From Shouchella tritolerans (lineage in GTDB: Bacteria > Bacillota > Bacilli > Bacillales > Bacillaceae_D): a stretch of 64,000 bases of DNA. The notes beneath the pieces were generated by a model. It ran no database searches. It was not told the DNA's origin and worked only from the letters and a program-made list of their open reading frames with translations. The stretch covers positions 744,001 to 808,000 of the forward strand of contig NZ_JAODPB010000002.1 in the NCBI RefSeq assembly GCF_025770735.1, given 5' to 3'. Positions 56,511 through 64,000 of the stretch are shown here, one piece after another. The position numbers and the translations under genes are program-made. Each line of letters starts with the position of its first letter. Within the stretch, counting starts at the first letter, position 1.

Positions 56511-57365
56511 TTGTATTATTACAAAGAAGAATTAATTAACATCATTAAACCCGATAAACCTGATCCCGCCGCAGCTAAAGTCCTTCAAGAAATTCTCGGA
56601 GGGCATTATGGAGAAATGCGTACGATGATGCAATATTTCTTCCAAGGTTCCAATTTTAGAGGGAAGGATAAGCAATATCGTGATTTGTTGCGAGGGGTTT
56701 TCCTAGAAGAAATTGCCCATGTAGAGCTCGTCCAAACGACCATTAATGCCTTACTCGATGAATCAGGTGAACCAGGAGTAGGAAATCAAGCCCCCAATCA
56801 TGCTCCTCTCGATACTGCCTTACAAGATGCCAATCCCCATCACTATATCATAGGTGCCCAAGCTTCTCTTCCTTTTGACGCATCCGGAAACCCGTGGAAT
56901 GGATCGTGGGTGTACAGTCATGGAAACTTAGCTGCGGATATGCTCAATAACGTTGTATTAGAATCAACAGGCGTGCTCCAAAAAACACGTATTTATGAAA
57001 TGAGTTCCAATGCAACCTTTAGAGAAACGCTTGCATTTCTAATTGTTCGAGATAATGCCCACCAAAATGCTTTTGCGAAAGCACTTGAAACACTTGGCGT
57101 AGAGTGGGGCAAATTATTCCCTATCCCAAATTACGACATTAATAAATATCCAGAATGCCGAAAATTTGTTGACATGGGCTACCATAACGTCCAGTTCAAT
57201 TTCAGATTAGACGAAACCCGAATTGGAGAGATTCTTCAAGGGACGTCCCCAAGCAGAAACGAAGGCGCGTTTTCAGTCACTCCTCCTCCTGAAGGCTTCC
57301 CTGTTCCCCAACTTCCTGAAATGCCTAATGAACACAGCCCGGGAATTAGTGATTTGAATAACTAA
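56511..57365 (+). CDS. Manganese catalase
   Basis: Di-manganese, non-haem catalase of the ferritin-like fold. The 284-aa protein shows the metal helices GHYGEMRTMMQYFFQG, FLEEIAHVELVQTTIN, NVVLESTGVLQKTRIYEM and VRDNAHQNAFAKALE, with the two ExxH pairs expected (EIAH; the E of VLES with NAHQ). Bacillus members include spore-coat CotJC and YdbD; 284 aa fits the YdbD-like group. TTG at 56511 with AAGGAGG upstream. Beside the surface island it may be a spore-coat protein (inference). A terminator follows. Confidence 0.9.
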   Translation: MYYYKEELINIIKPDKPDPAAAKVLQEILGGHYGEMRTMMQYFFQGSNFRGKDKQYRDLLRGVFLEEIAHVELVQTTINALLDESGEPGVGNQAPNHAPLDTALQDANPHHYIIGAQASLPFDASGNPWNGSWVYSHGNLAADMLNNVVLESTGVLQKTRIYEMSSNATFRETLAFLIVRDNAHQNAFAKALETLGVEWGKLFPIPNYDINKYPECRKFVDMGYHNVQFNFRLDETRIGEILQGTSPSRNEGAFSVTPPPEGFPVPQLPEMPNEHSPGISDLNN

Positions 57366-57416
57366 CATTCATCAAATTCCACGATTTACGGTAATGAGAA
57401 CATTTCGCCTGCCTTG

Positions 57417-57438
57417 ACCCGCTCTTAGCGGGTTTTTT
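57417..57438 (+). terminator. Terminator after the manganese catalase
   Basis: Stem ACCCGCT / AGCGGGT with a 3-nt loop followed by TTTTTG. Confidence 0.85.
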
Positions 57439-57596
57439 GTTACGTAAAAAATTAGCGAACAATTCTAAGAAACCACGGAATACATTAGTTGAAAAGAACA
57501 ATAATTGCGCATAAAATAAATGACAAGTAAACACTGTTATGGGTTGCATTGTATAACGAAATTCGTTTTTCGCTGTTAACACTCCTCTCCTATAAA

Positions 57597-57626
57597 CAAA
57601 AAAACGCATCTATAAAATAGATGCGT
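57597..57626 (-). terminator. Terminator after the amidase gene
   Basis: Minus-strand stem ACGCATCTA / TAGATGCGT with a 5-nt loop followed by TTTTTTTG. Confidence 0.8.
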
Positions 57627-57659
57627 AAACTGATTCCTAAAGGTTTGTGTCGAAACTGA

Positions 57660-58772
57660 CTAACTTTGCAATGCACGCCTTACTGCCTCGCCAACTTGAA
57701 TTTGAAATTGTTGTGACTGCAACAGCGCAGCATCTGCTTGGTTGGACACGTACCCCAATTCAATTAAGAGTGACGGGGTTGATGTATTTCTGAGTACATA
57801 AAAATTGGACTCGTAGTGGCCTCGGTAAACAGCGTTTGGCAAGTCACGGAACTGATTTTCCAGTTTTAAAGCTATGTTGTTTGGCACAAACGAATGAATT
57901 TCCATGCCTCTTATAAGCGAATTTTCATGGCCATTTGCGTGAATGCTCAGAAAAAGATCGGCTTGGAACGAATCAGCGATATTAGCCCTTTCTTGTAAAT
58001 AAACATACTCATCGCTAGACCTTGTTAAATAAACCTCTATGCCATTCTCTTGTAAAGATTTTTTTATTTGTTTAGCGAACAAGAGCGTAATGTTTTTCTC
58101 GATTAGCCCATTTCCTCTCGCGCCAGGGTCTCTACCGCCATGCCCAGGATCAATGACAACACGGGAAATGGTTCCTGTTACAGCTGCTTGCTGGTCGACG
58201 GTTTTGCTTTCATTACTGGTGGATCCAGATATATTTTCATTGCTAGTAGATCCAGATAAATAGGAGGTATCAATAAACGCCCGTTGGCCATTATAAGTAA
58301 TTTGACCCCAGCCATCCGTTGAGATTCGATACTCGACCTTTGAACCGTAATCAATTTTCCCTAACATTGCGGAATTCGTGCTTGCTTGCGTACGAACGAT
58401 CAGACCGTTTTTTGCTGTTACCTTACCAACGTTTATACCAGACACAGCGGTTTGTTGATGGCTCGTTGCTTGATGACTCGTTGCTTGGCTGGTTGGCCGG
58501 TTTTCCTTAATAAAAAGGCTGTTAAGATATCCGGCATTTCCGTTGTATGTAATTCGAACCCAGTCATAGCCAACATCCACGTACTCTATCTTGGCCCCTG
58601 ACTGCAACTGGCCAATTACCGGAGCATCATTGCTAGGGTTCTCGCGTACATTTAAACTCGTATTTGTAACCACTGTACCTGTTTGGACAGTATAAGCAGA
58701 AGCATATGATTCCAAGAAGAAAAAAAACGTACTAAATAGGAGTGCAACCACTATGAAAGACTTTCCCTTCAA
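57660..58772 (-). CDS. Secreted N-acetylmuramoyl-L-alanine amidase with two SH3b domains
   Basis: About 370 aa. A signal peptide (GKSFIVVALLFSTFFFF, cleavage near SYASA) is followed by two bacterial SH3 domains (about 35-95, TSLNVRENPSNDAPVIG; about 115-180, GLIVRTQASTNSAMLG), a Ser/Asn linker with a repeated NISGSTSNE, and an Amidase_3 domain (about 205-370; VVIDPGHGGRDPGARG, LFLSIHANGHEN, LIELGYVSN) with the expected zinc His and Glu. It cuts between MurNAc and the peptide. TTG at 58772 is preferred because AGAGGTG sits 6 nt upstream; GTG 58781 falls within that site. Type similar to CwlC, CwlD and LytC families. Confidence 0.9.
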   Translation of the reverse strand: MKGKSFIVVALLFSTFFFFLESYASAYTVQTGTVVTNTSLNVRENPSNDAPVIGQLQSGAKIEYVDVGYDWVRITYNGNAGYLNSLFIKENRPTSQATSHQATSHQQTAVSGINVGKVTAKNGLIVRTQASTNSAMLGKIDYGSKVEYRISTDGWGQITYNGQRAFIDTSYLSGSTSNENISGSTSNESKTVDQQAAVTGTISRVVIDPGHGGRDPGARGNGLIEKNITLLFAKQIKKSLQENGIEVYLTRSSDEYVYLQERANIADSFQADLFLSIHANGHENSLIRGMEIHSFVPNNIALKLENQFRDLPNAVYRGHYESNFYVLRNTSTPSLLIELGYVSNQADAALLQSQQFQIQVGEAVRRALQS

Positions 58773-58781
58773 CCTTTTCAC

Positions 58782-59548
58782 CTCTTTTCATGGATTTTTA
58801 ATTCTATCATATTGCAACAGAAATATAAGAGAGTCTATTTCCCTAGCTGATTAAACCGGTTGCTAGTGAATCAGCGCCCAAGGGTCCTTATTTTTACAAG
58901 TGTATCCTTAACTCCTTTTTTTAAGATATATTTTATATCTATAGACATACGTCTTTAGACTCTAAAACAAACATCCCTGTCGAATAAACATCTATATAGA
59001 CCTATGTCCATTGTTCTATTCATAAAAGAGCCCTCTTATTAAACAAAAAAAGAATACTCTTTTTTATAATTACACTGTTGACGTATTACTTACTTTGTGA
59101 AAAATCACTCCTAAACAGTCAATCTACTATGGGCAGAACATAATTCACAACCGGCCTACTACATCCTCAACTATTTTAACGGTTGCTATTCCCTATTTTA
59201 ATGTGGCACAGTCTAGTTCATACAAAAGGCCAAATTTAGTAAACTTGTATCATTCGGCTGAGTCTATGAAACAATAAGAAACTTAAAAGGATAAACACTG
59301 AAAGGTGCACAGCCTAGTCATGAAGGCTTGCACCTTTTTTAACCTGCCCGCATTTTAGCCACATTTTTTTATTCAGTGTAAAAGCAACATACTCACATGA
59401 TTACGGTCGGAAAAGACAGTTTGAGTACACGAATGACTTTAGTCAAGTTTTTAATATAGACTTCATGACTCCAGACAAGGGTATTTATGATACTTGAAAA
59501 CTATACTTAGTAAAAAAAGCGGAAAGTGGGGCAAGTTAGGTTGTCTAA
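58782..59548. other. Intergenic region with an orphan terminator
   Basis: 767 nt, AT-rich, no gene that I can support. It holds a strong hairpin at 59301-59340 listed separately, so an undetected short transcript or a lost gene may lie between 59150 and 59300. Confidence 0.45.
59301..59340 (+). terminator. Orphan intrinsic terminator
   Basis: Stem AAAGGTGCA / TGCACCTTT with an inner AGCC / GGCT pair and a following TTTTT. No plus-strand gene precedes it. Confidence 0.65.
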
Positions 59549-60197
59549 ATGGACTACACATCATATAGACTAAAAACAGGTTGGATTTTGGCTAGTATCT
59601 CCCTATTGTTAACTGCTAATATTCTTTTTTGGTTTATAAAAAACCCTCAGCGCTTTATCGAAACAAGGATGGGAATTCACGAAGGTGTATTTGCAGACTT
59701 TTACGTATGGCTGTTCACCTTCATCATTGTTATAGGTTATGATCTATACAATAATTGCTTTCCCCTTTGTTGGAGCACACCTTTTTAACATGTCATCGCT
59801 CAAATTAATTGGAGTTTGGGCAGCAATTGCTACAGGCATAGTAGAAGAAGTGTTGTCGCGACATCTTTTGATGGATTTCTTACAGTATTTACATGTTTCG
59901 GATGTGCTTAAAATCTTACTTTCGGGAACGGTATGTGGTTTAGCACATGGGACGTGGGGAATTTTAAGACGTGACGTGAAAATAGGCTTGCCTGTTATTA
60001 TTTCGATTACGATTTTAGGGTGTTTTTTGGCAACACTTTACATTCTGTCAGGAAGAAATACATTTGCGCCGATCGTTGCTCATATGTTGATTAATTTAAT
60101 CATTGAGCCTTGGCTTAAGTTATCAGCCATTTCCGGAAAATGGACAATGAGTAAATTAAAAAACTACCCATTCTCTTTGGTCACAGTCAAGCTTTGA
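59549..60197 (+). pseudogene. CPBP (CAAX-type) membrane protease gene, frameshifted
   Basis: Two open frames that together make one CPBP protease. The first (59549-59788) opens MDYTSYRLKTGWILAS with two membrane helices. The second (59739-60197) continues with membrane helices and all three CPBP motifs: EEVLSR (EExxxR), GLAHGTW, and PIVAHMLIN (HxxxN). Frames change near 59735-59745; neither is complete alone, and the second lacks a ribosome site. Most likely a frameshift mutation, or a sequencing error. Confidence 0.65.
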
Positions 60198-60621
60198 TTA
60201 CGGTCTATTCGATTTGCTGTGTGGCATATCACTTTATTCAGAACATACTATCTAGTTTTGTTCGGAGTACGACGTGTCAGGATACAATATTGCCATGCAG
60301 CATCCATTCACCTTTTACATAATCAAGCGCCTTTTGAAAAGAGAAATACCAGCCCCGTCGTTAATTAGTCGGGAACGGCACTGTTACAAACTCTACATGA
60401 TCGCTGTAAGCAATGCCGCTTTTTTAAGCTCTCTACCGGCAAGATTGGGTATTCATGGACATGCGGACAGAAAATGTCTTGATTTCCACTAAGCTTTACG
60501 GATCGCCCAGCTACCGAATCCACTGCTCGATTTGGGACGGTGACCGCGCATCCGATTCGCTTTTCCCTGATGCAATTAAGAAATGAAACGCGAGACCGCT
60601 ATCGATTTTAGGCAATCAGAT
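60198..60621. other. Region of possible gene decay before the GntR gene
   Basis: 424 nt. A short frame beginning MDMRTENVLISTKLYGSP at about 60456 ends at a TGA near 60585, looking like the tail of a lost gene; no family recognised. No terminator-class hairpin identified. Confidence 0.3.
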
Positions 60622-61335
60622 TCAAATTCGTTTTGAAGTGAACTTAAACGTGTATTTCTCACTCCTAAAGTATAGTTTCGTGTATTCAAAAATCGTATCG
60701 TCTTCAAAATAAGCCCATAGATCCATAAACAATACGAGCTCTCCTTCTTCCAGTTTCAACGTTTGCTGAAGCTGTTCATCCGGCAGCAACGGGAAGATCT
60801 CCCCTTGTCTTTCCTTAATACGGTACCCTTTCTTTTCCACATAGGCATATTTAGAACGGGTCATCACTTCGACGGATAGGTCAGGAAACAGCGAAACGGG
60901 CATATACGTCTCCTCCAAAATGAGAGGTTCGCCATCAGCTAGCCGCAGTCTTCGGATAAAAAACACCTTTTCCCCGTCTCCCAGTTGTAATGTTTCTCTC
61001 ACTTTCCCAGTTGGTTCCTGCATGGAAAAATCAAGAATTTCGTTAGCAGGATGTTTGTTTAAATGAATCATCTCTTCAGTGAAGCCTTGCAGGCGATAGA
61101 TGTCCTGCTCGATTTTCCCCGTTTTTACATACGTACCGGAACCCCTGATGCTGTATAAAATCCCCTCCTCTACCAGGAGTTTAATCGCCTGCCGTATCGT
61201 GACTCTGCTCACTTGATACTTCTCCACCAATTTATTTTCTGAAGGGATGGCTTCATCTTTATTTAATTTTAATGCAAAAATATCCTTTTTAATTTTTTCC
61301 GCTACTTGTTTATATAGAGGAGAGTGAATAGCCAA
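60622..61335 (-). CDS. GntR-family transcriptional regulator with UTRA domain
   Basis: 237 aa. N-terminal GntR winged helix (about 10-72; IPSENKLVEKYQVSRVTIRQAIKLLVEEGILYS, GSGTYVK) and a UTRA ligand domain (about 90-230; EKVFFIRRLRLADGEPLILEETYMP). UTRA regulators of this type sense phosphosugars and repress uptake genes (e.g. TreR, YvoA/NagR). TTG at 61335 is the start, with GGAGGT 8 nt upstream. Divergent from the GH4-ChbG-EIIC operon it probably controls; palindromes lie upstream of both. Confidence 0.88.
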   Translation of the reverse strand: MAIHSPLYKQVAEKIKKDIFALKLNKDEAIPSENKLVEKYQVSRVTIRQAIKLLVEEGILYSIRGSGTYVKTGKIEQDIYRLQGFTEEMIHLNKHPANEILDFSMQEPTGKVRETLQLGDGEKVFFIRRLRLADGEPLILEETYMPVSLFPDLSVEVMTRSKYAYVEKKGYRIKERQGEIFPLLPDEQLQQTLKLEEGELVLFMDLWAYFEDDTIFEYTKLYFRSEKYTFKFTSKRI

Positions 61336-61366
61336 GAAAATATACCTCCATTTTTCTATCTTTAAT

Positions 61367-61386
61367 TTGTATTGTCCTTAATACAA
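61367..61386. promoter_or_regulatory. GntR operator candidate 1
   Basis: Perfect palindrome TTGTATT-N6-AATACAA, about 32 nt before the GntR TTG start, fitting autoregulation. Confidence 0.5.
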
Positions 61387-61549
61387 CTATACCTAAAAAT
61401 CATTCTGTTTTCATCTTTTCCGTTCAAACATCTATCTTTCCACTCATTACGCACACGGAAACTGCCTATTCAGTCGGGAACATTGCCTCCTAACTGAAGC
61501 ATTCATTTATTTGTCAATTACGCTCTTAAATTGGTCAACAAAATAAATA

Positions 61550-61586
61550 ATACAAATCTAATACAAGATTAGTATTGATTTTGTAT
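61550..61586. promoter_or_regulatory. GntR operator candidate 2
   Basis: Nested palindrome centred at 61568: ATACAAA / TTTGTAT outside and AATAC / GTATT inside. Its right arm covers the -35 of the GH4 promoter. It shares the ATACAA half-site with candidate 1. Confidence 0.55.
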
Positions 61587-61603
61587 CACCTTAGTGCTAT
61601 AAC
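61575..61603 (+). promoter_or_regulatory. Promoter of the GH4-chbG-EIIC operon
   Basis: TTGATT (61575-61580), 17-nt spacer, TATAAC (61598-61603), 40 nt before the GH4 ATG; the -35 lies within operator candidate 2. Confidence 0.6.
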
Positions 61604-61642
61604 AGAATTATAAGACAAGCAACCACATGAGGAGGAGCTAGC

Positions 61643-62968
61643 ATGAAAAGACAGCGACTGGTTATTGCCGGAAGTGGAAGCACTTACACCATGGGAATGA
61701 TGATGAGCTTGATTGAAGAAAAGGAACGCTTTCCGTTAAAAGACGTGGTATTTTATGACATTGATGCCGAACGTCAGGAACGTACAGCCAAAGCAACTGA
61801 CATTCTTTTTAAGGAACGCTATCCTGAATTGGCGTCTTTTTCTTATACGACTGACAAAGAAGAAGCTTTTAAGGATGCAGACTTTGTATTCGTTCAGATT
61901 CGTACAGGCGGCTTAGCCATGAGAGAGCAGGATGAACAAATTTCATTAAAGCACGGCGTTGTCGGCCAGGAAACCTGTGGTCCAGGGGGCATGGCTTACG
62001 GGCTGCGTTCGATCAGGGATATGATCGAGCTTGTAAAAGACATCCGCCGCCATTCTCCGAATGCTTGGATTTTAAACTATACCAACCCGGCCGCAATTGT
62101 GGCTGAAGCATTAAAGCGGGAATTTCCGACAGATACACGCTTGCTGAATATTTGCGACATGCCAATTGCCATCATGATCAGCTACGCAAAAATTCTTGAT
62201 CTGGATGTATGGGAGATCGTGCCGGAATATTTCGGCCTCAATCACTTTGGCTGGTTTACAAAAATATACGATAAAAGCGGTAACGACCATACGGAACGAT
62301 TAAAACAACTCATTATTCATAATGGTTTCAGACCGGAAGATAAAGAAATCGCCAATGACAAATCATGGCAGGATACGTTTGCAATGGCTCGGCAAATGCT
62401 CATCGATTTTCCAGCGTTTCTTCCTAATACGTACTTGCAGTATTATTTGTACCCTGACAAAATGGCTGCCAAAGAAAACCCGAACCGCACGAGGGCAAGA
62501 CAAGTGATCGAGGGCCGTCAAAAACGCATCCATGACCTTTGCGACAGAATCATCCAAAATGGAACAGCTGTTGGCGAGGATCTCCATGTCGATATTCACG
62601 GCGTGTTCATGATTAAAGCCGCTGAATCGCTGGCGTACAACCTGAGCGAACGATTCATCGTGATGGTAGAGAATCGCGGCATCATCTCCAATTTGCCGGC
62701 AGACGCCATGGTCGAAGTGCCAGCTCTTTTAACTAGCAACGGACCCCAACCGTTTGTAGTAGGTCCTATTCCTACTTTCTATAAAGGTTTGCTAGAGAGC
62801 CAATTCGCTTATGAAAAATTGGTGGTGGACGCATACTTTGAGAAGAGCTACCAGAAACTGCTACAAGCTCTTACTTTAAACCGTACCGTTATCAATGTAT
62901 CTACAGCCAAAGCGGTATTAGACGATCTCATTGCTGCCAACAAAGAATACTGGCCAGACCTAAAATAA
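61643..62968 (+). CDS. GH4 6-phospho-alpha-glucosidase-like enzyme
   Basis: 441 aa NAD- and Mn-dependent glycosidase of family 4, which oxidises C3 of the sugar during cleavage. Landmarks: IAGSGSTYTMGMMM (NAD fold), GQETCGPGGMAYGLRSI, LNYTNPAAIVAEAL, CDMP (the motif reported for alpha-specific GH4 enzymes, versus CNVP in beta-specific ones), FGLNHFGW and LPNTYLQYYLYPD. The sequence is GlvA/MalA-like rather than ChbF-like. AGGAGGAG precedes the ATG. Substrate: a 6-phospho-alpha-glucoside imported by the PTS encoded downstream. Confidence 0.88.
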   Translation: MKRQRLVIAGSGSTYTMGMMMSLIEEKERFPLKDVVFYDIDAERQERTAKATDILFKERYPELASFSYTTDKEEAFKDADFVFVQIRTGGLAMREQDEQISLKHGVVGQETCGPGGMAYGLRSIRDMIELVKDIRRHSPNAWILNYTNPAAIVAEALKREFPTDTRLLNICDMPIAIMISYAKILDLDVWEIVPEYFGLNHFGWFTKIYDKSGNDHTERLKQLIIHNGFRPEDKEIANDKSWQDTFAMARQMLIDFPAFLPNTYLQYYLYPDKMAAKENPNRTRARQVIEGRQKRIHDLCDRIIQNGTAVGEDLHVDIHGVFMIKAAESLAYNLSERFIVMVENRGIISNLPADAMVEVPALLTSNGPQPFVVGPIPTFYKGLLESQFAYEKLVVDAYFEKSYQKLLQALTLNRTVINVSTAKAVLDDLIAANKEYWPDLK

Positions 62969-63029
62969 ATCGTCCCTCTTGTTAGTAGACCTTTACTGGA
63001 AATTAAAGATAAGAAAAGGATGATCGGGT

Positions 63030-63776
63030 ATGAAAAAATTAATTATTAACGCGGATGATTTCGGCTATTCAAGGGGCGTTAACTTCGGAATTGTCGATGC
63101 GCACCATCTAGGGATTTTAACCTCGACGACATTGATGACAAACATGCCAGGAGCAGACCACGCAGCCGAGCTGGCCAACCAATTCCCTGACTTGGGAATT
63201 GGTGTTCATCTTGTATTGACTTGCGGCAGGCCTCTCCTTGATACCCACAAAACGATCGTTGATGTTCAAGGAAACTTCCGTAAACTGGCGTTTTATAAGG
63301 GAGCGTTCACGATTGATTACGACGAGGTTTATGCCGAGTGGAAAGCGCAGATCGAAACGTTTCTGTCCTATGGCCTGGAACCGACGCATTTGGACAGCCA
63401 CCACCATATCAATTCCTTTGGCAGCATCCCTGACGTATTTTTGACGCTTGCGCAAGAGTATCAGCTACCGGTACGAAACAATATGGGAGAGAAAACCGAA
63501 GCAGAACTGAAGCGAAAAGGAATCAAAACGACGGATTCCTTCTCTTATTTGATTGAAACGGCTTTAAAAGATGACGAGGCGCTAGACAAGCTGTTTGAAA
63601 ACCACGATTCGGTTGAAGTCATGTCCCATCCGGCTTATTTAGACAAGGAGCTTCTGACTGGCTCTTCGTACACTTTCCCAAGAGTGGACGAACTGGAATT
63701 TTTAACTCATGAGGAAATCGTTACACGCATTCGATCACGCAAAGATATTCAACTGGTCACGTATCAATCGCTCTAA
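63030..63776 (+). CDS. chbG: ChbG/YdjC-type carbohydrate deacetylase
   Basis: 248 aa. NADDFGYSRGVNFGI (metal aspartates), GVHLVLTCGRPLL, HLDSHHHIN (metal histidines) and VEVMSHPAY are the YdjC/ChbG signatures. ChbG of E. coli removes an N-acetyl group from diacetylchitobiose 6-phosphate so that a GH4 glycosidase can act. Here the GH4 partner is of the alpha type, so the true substrate may be different. The ribosome site upstream is AAAGGATGA. 61 nt after the GH4 gene, 29 nt before the EIIC gene. Confidence 0.85.
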   Translation: MKKLIINADDFGYSRGVNFGIVDAHHLGILTSTTLMTNMPGADHAAELANQFPDLGIGVHLVLTCGRPLLDTHKTIVDVQGNFRKLAFYKGAFTIDYDEVYAEWKAQIETFLSYGLEPTHLDSHHHINSFGSIPDVFLTLAQEYQLPVRNNMGEKTEAELKRKGIKTTDSFSYLIETALKDDEALDKLFENHDSVEVMSHPAYLDKELLTGSSYTFPRVDELEFLTHEEIVTRIRSRKDIQLVTYQSL

Positions 63777-63805
63777 ACCACTATTTTTACGATAGGGAGG
63801 CTTCT

Positions 63806-64000
63806 ATGATGAAAAGCTTTTTGCAGAAGTTTGGAAAATCGCTGCTTATACCGATTGTCGCTTTGCCAATTGCCGGGCTGCTTTTTCGGTTAAGTGCCGA
63901 GGATTTGCTGGATATCCCTCTGTTCCAGGCATCCGGTGTCATTCTGGCTCAGATGGATACGCTGATTGCGATCGGGATTGCGATGGGACTGGCAAAAACG
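63806..64000 (+). CDS. PTS EIIC (or EIIBC) sugar permease, 5' part only
   Basis: The first 65 residues of a phosphotransferase membrane component: MMKSFLQKFGKSLLIPIVALPIAGLL is the usual N-terminus of glucose/maltose/GlcNAc-type EIIC proteins, followed by an amphipathic stretch and IAIGIAMGLAKT. The start is ATG 63806 or 63809, after AGGGAGG. The rest lies beyond the window, so substrate and the presence of an EIIB domain cannot be seen. Confidence 0.85.
   Translation, partial: MMKSFLQKFGKSLLIPIVALPIAGLLFRLSAEDLLDIPLFQASGVILAQMDTLIAIGIAMGLAKT

Noticed and set aside
60274-60492. 72-codon frame after the CPBP gene
   Set aside because: No ribosome site and no recognisable domain; overlaps likely decayed sequence.

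Overview
The window is a chromosomal segment of a spore-forming, alkaliphile-type Bacillaceae bacterium. Gene content and protein sequences most resemble the Shouchella/Alkalihalobacillus clausii group; this is inferred from recalled families, not from a search. Supporting signs are B. subtilis-like gene neighbourhoods (ponA-recU-yppC-yppE; nth-dnaD-asnS-ypmB-ypmA; dinG-panD-panC-panB-birA-cca-bshA-bshB1), a minor spore protein gene (sspM), a RacA-like polarity protein, bacillithiol genes, and a PBP1 with a very acidic tail.

Region 1 (1-28.5 kb) is conserved housekeeping DNA. It carries a thioredoxin-like gene, rnz, a DJ-1/PfpI protein, ilvA, yppE, racA-like, sspM, yppC, recU-ponA, dynA-nth-dnaD, asnS, ypmB-ypmA, mtaD-dinG, a TPR gene, the pantothenate genes panBCD behind a structured leader with a terminator, then birA-cca-bshA-bshB1. 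Many neighbours overlap by 4 nt (ATGA). Relative to B. subtilis, aspB is missing between asnS and ypmB, and mgsA-dapB do not precede bshB1.

Region 2 (about 28.9-56.1 kb) is an accessory island that looks dedicated to building and glycosylating a surface layer, most likely of the spore. Four collagen-like glycoproteins (Gly-Pro-Thr repeats), one stand-alone short protein, one Cys/His-rich protein and one collagen pseudogene share the same roughly 70-residue N-terminal domain. The four intact collagen-like proteins also carry a pyocin-knob-like module and end in two unrelated kinds of C-terminal domain. Around them lie ten glycosyltransferase genes. Most are GT2/SunS-like with TPR tails; one is fused to a kinase-like and a methyltransferase domain, and another to an N-terminal methyltransferase-like domain. 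A pyruvyltransferase-like gene, a methyltransferase, an unknown 172-aa protein and a second Cys-rich protein complete the set. Several collagen genes alternate with glycosyltransferase genes on the minus strand, and a five-gene glycan operon runs from 55.3 to 50.5 kb.

Region 3 (56.5-64 kb) holds a manganese catalase, a secreted SH3b-amidase, a frameshifted CPBP protease gene, and a sugar operon. The operon comprises a divergent GntR/UTRA regulator, a GH4 6-phospho-alpha-glucosidase-like enzyme, a ChbG-type deacetylase and the start of a PTS EIIC gene, with palindromic operator candidates over the promoter. No rRNA, tRNA, CRISPR array or intact insertion sequence was seen.
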